Part shown: in pieces, positions 11,928-11,988 of the stretch
Position numbering within the stretch: the first letter of the stretch is position 1
Layout of the letters: the number at the start of each line of letters is the position of its first letter
Source of the DNA: JAOTYV01 sp041557595
Lineage (GTDB): Bacteria; Pseudomonadota; Alphaproteobacteria; UBA8366
NCBI GenBank assembly: GCA_041557595.1
Contig: JBFFGE010000153.1
Span: forward strand, 1-11,988
Direction: 5' to 3'
Length of the DNA stretch: 11,988 nt
The notes under the pieces: model-generated
Told to the model about the DNA's origin: nothing
Seen by the model: only the letters and a program-made list of their open reading frames with translations
Databases searched by the model: none
Made by a program: the position numbers and the translations under genes

Positions 11928-11988
11928 CTAACGCGGCGTCAGGATCATGATCATCTGCCGGCCTTCCATTTGCGGCATCTGCTCGACC
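11928..11988 (-). CDS. infC: Translation initiation factor IF-3, C-terminal end (truncated by window edge)
   Basis: The minus strand encodes VEQMPQMEGRQMIMILTPR and then TAG. This is the classic C-terminus of IF-3: the EGRQM segment of the C-terminal domain that contacts 16S rRNA and the P site. Only 19 codons are inside the window; the start codon lies beyond the right edge. IF-3 prevents subunit re-association and checks the initiator tRNA-start codon match. The gene points the same way as rpmI-rplT but is separated from them by three opposite-strand genes. Confidence 0.88.
   Translation of the reverse strand, partial: VEQMPQMEGRQMIMILTPR

Noticed and set aside
1..11988. tRNA, rRNA or CRISPR array
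   Set aside because: No cloverleaf with a T-loop consensus, no rRNA-like conserved blocks and no regularly spaced repeats were seen on either strand.

Overview
The window looks like a chromosomal segment of a GC-rich alphaproteobacterium, probably Rhodospirillales-like. The evidence is the high GC with strong third-position bias, the linked infC / rpmI-rplT-pheS-pheT block, and the many acyl-CoA metabolism genes. This lineage call is inferred from gene content and style; no database was searched. There is no RNA gene, CRISPR array, transposase or phage gene in the window.

Layout. (1) 1-1415, minus strand: a two-gene unit with an aminoglycoside-phosphotransferase-like kinase followed by the N-terminal part of an AMP-forming acyl-CoA synthetase, which runs off the left edge. 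(2) 1559-3762, plus strand: a 3-hydroxyisobutyrate-dehydrogenase-family enzyme, a small ABM-fold monooxygenase-like protein, and an unrecognised secreted cysteine-containing protein. Units 1 and 2 diverge from a 143-bp gap that appears to hold back-to-back promoters. (3) 3769-3872: the first copy of a two-hairpin repeat, filling the gap between convergent genes. (4) 3868-4955, minus strand: a protein with a C-terminal J-domain and a cold-shock protein, each apparently a separate transcription unit. (5) 5213-9312, minus strand: rpmI-rplT-pheS-pheT, encoding ribosomal proteins L35 and L20 and both phenylalanyl-tRNA synthetase subunits. A convincing promoter lies ahead of rpmI, a hairpin lies between rplT and pheS, and a short terminator candidate follows pheT. 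(6) 9518-11754, plus strand: three genes on the opposite strand, encoding a short-chain dehydrogenase/reductase with a degenerate active site, an enoyl-CoA hydratase/isomerase and a PPOX-type flavoprotein. (7) 11760-11870: the second, inverted copy of the repeat. (8) 11928-11988, minus strand: the last 19 codons of infC.

How the parts relate. infC and rpmI face the same way and are directly adjacent in the classic bacterial order, but here they are separated by the opposite-strand three-gene module of region 6. The translation genes therefore surround an acyl-CoA/redox cassette. The kinase/acyl-CoA synthetase/HIBADH-like group at the left suggests catabolism of fatty or branched-chain acids.

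The most unusual signal is the repeat pair at 3769-3872 and 11760-11870, about 8 kb apart in inverted orientation. Each copy has a GC-rich hairpin, a nearly invariant 26-nt linker and an AT-richer hairpin. Both stems carry paired, compensating substitutions between copies, which implies that folding is conserved. Both copies sit between the 3' ends of convergent genes. I do not recognise the family.
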